A stretch of 64,000 bases of DNA from the NCBI RefSeq assembly GCF_001647715.1, contig NZ_CP015600.1, forward strand, positions 3,472,001 to 3,536,000, given 5' to 3'. Positions 63,013-64,000 of this stretch are shown here, piece after piece (position 1 is the first letter of the stretch; each line of letters starts with the position of its first letter). Source of the DNA: Pseudomonas antarctica (GTDB taxonomy: Bacteria > Pseudomonadota > Gammaproteobacteria > Pseudomonadales > Pseudomonadaceae). The notes beneath the pieces are model-generated. The model had not been told where the DNA came from. It did not search any database and saw only the letters and a program-made list of their open reading frames with translations. A program made the position numbers and the translations under genes.

Positions 63013-64000
63013 ATGTTTGGCCATGGACTCGGCCCGGCCCGCCAACGCGGGGTCATCGGCCTGGTGGGCGCTGTAACCCTCGGGATCGCGTTGTTGTTTC
63101 TGTTGCTGGTGATCGACAGCGGTCGCTTGTACCTGGAGAAGCGCAAGTTGCAGCGCGTCGCCGATACCGCGGCGCTGGAAGCGGTGAGCCGCGGCGGCAC
63201 ATGCGCGGCGCCCAATAACAATGCCGCGCAATTCGCAACGCAAAGCGCGGAACGCAACAACTTCAAGGTCGACGCCGATCGCACGCTGGCAATCGCCTGC
63301 GGCACCCTGGCCACCGGTGCTGACTTTATGCGCACCTTCAGCGCCGATCCCAACAAGGCCGACGCCATCCGGGTCATCGCCACCCATCGCGTCACGACCA
63401 GCGTTGGCCACGCCATCCACTCATTATTCTCGGGACGAACCCTCAGCCAGACCTCTCTCTTGAGCGCCACGGCGGTCGCTGCCGCACCCTCGCCGCCCGT
63501 GGCGACCCTCACCGTTCGCAGTACCTTGTTGACGGTGGACAGCACCAAATCGGCGGCACTCAATGGCTTGATCGGCGGTTTGCTGGGCGGCAAATTGCAA
63601 ATCGATGCGGTGGGTTGGAAAGGCTTGATCAACACGGACATCAGCTTGCTCAGCTACCTGGACGCGTTGGCTATCCGCCTGAATGTCAGCGCCGGCAACT
63701 ACGACCAGTTGCTCAAGACCGACGCGACCGTCGGCCAGTTGATCCAGGCCGCCATCGATGTGCTCAAGCTGGGCGGTGATGCGGTCAAGGTGGTGATCAA
63801 TAACCTCGAAGCAATCAAGCTGATTGCGCCAGGCACGCAGATCCTGCACCTGGGCGACCTGATCAATATACAAAACGGCACGGACAAGAGCGCCCTGGAC
63901 GTCAACCTGCAACTGTTCAACCTGATTCAGGGCTTTGTGCAGCTATCCAACAAAGCCAGCGCGGTGGCCGTCGAGTTGCCGGTGGACGTACTGGGGCTGC
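63013..64000 (+). CDS. TadG-like pilus assembly protein (partial)
   Basis: The first 329 residues of a protein that runs off the right edge. RGVIGLVGAVTLGIALLFLL (one membrane helix) and VIDSGRLYLEKRKLQRVADT, AALEAVSRGG form the TadE/TadG-like N-terminus (DUF2134 style), which anchors proteins of the Flp/Tad pilus apparatus. The rest is an extracytoplasmic domain. The ATG at 63013 is preceded by AAGGAAC. No neighbouring tad genes are visible in the window. Confidence 0.72.
   Translation, partial: MFGHGLGPARQRGVIGLVGAVTLGIALLFLLLVIDSGRLYLEKRKLQRVADTAALEAVSRGGTCAAPNNNAAQFATQSAERNNFKVDADRTLAIACGTLATGADFMRTFSADPNKADAIRVIATHRVTTSVGHAIHSLFSGRTLSQTSLLSATAVAAAPSPPVATLTVRSTLLTVDSTKSAALNGLIGGLLGGKLQIDAVGWKGLINTDISLLSYLDALAIRLNVSAGNYDQLLKTDATVGQLIQAAIDVLKLGGDAVKVVINNLEAIKLIAPGTQILHLGDLINIQNGTDKSALDVNLQLFNLIQGFVQLSNKASAVAVELPVDVLGL

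Overview
The window looks like a chromosomal segment of a Pseudomonas species, most likely from the P. fluorescens group. The reasons are high-GC coding sequence, REP sequences of the GTGGGAGC(T/G)GGCTTGC family between genes, a divergent ampR/ampC pair, acnB, MiaE, and many LysR/AraC/MocR-type regulators with paired transporters. No sequence search was possible, so the taxonomic call is inference.

Layout. 1-19.9 kb is ordinary accessory metabolism: a hexuronate-type MFS carrier with a clear sigma70 promoter and a FadR-type operator, a GNAT acetyltransferase, a ProP-like osmolyte carrier, two AraC regulators beside a hydrolase and efflux MFS genes, a fosmidomycin-resistance-like carrier, an amidase, a CPBP protease followed by a 3 x 177 bp tandem repeat, RidA, a MocR/EamA divergent pair, YceI, a thioesterase and a dienelactone hydrolase. 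20.1-38.7 kb is an 18.6 kb island with a contact-dependent inhibition (two-partner secretion) locus in the order cdiB-cdiA-cdiI. Downstream of it are displaced or broken toxin/immunity-like modules, two tandem 1,339 bp IS4-family elements and a recurring GTGGTCTGACCCC junction motif. The island is bounded by direct copies of the 3' end of a DUF2252 gene. 38.7-51.2 kb holds DUF2252, ampR-ampC, a broken LysR gene, a beta-lactamase-fold protein lacking its nucleophile, MipA, an RstAB-like two-component system, an MFS carrier, miaE and a tandem universal stress protein. 51.2-52.3 kb is a gene-free composite palindrome built on REPs. 52.3-64 kb has a DUF1289 protein, acnB with a long structured leader, a SulP transporter, a ParB-like protein, an SdaC-like serine carrier, two small secreted proteins, a candidate attenuator (28-residue leader peptide plus terminator) before an isochorismatase-type hydrolase, a 2-hydroxyacid dehydrogenase and the start of a TadG-like protein.

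How genes work together. CdiB would export CdiA; the small overlapping cdiI would protect the producer. The orphan toxin tail, the frameshifted pentapeptide gene and the orphan small gene look like remains of earlier toxin/immunity cassettes. AmpR would control ampC through a recognisable operator in the gap between them. The sensor kinase and response regulator are back-to-back and co-transcribed. The strongest unexplained signals are the cassette-junction motif of the CDI island, the leader peptide/terminator at 61.2 kb, the acnB leader structure at 53.0 kb, and a 16-bp operator shared by two distant promoters (490 and 14,397).
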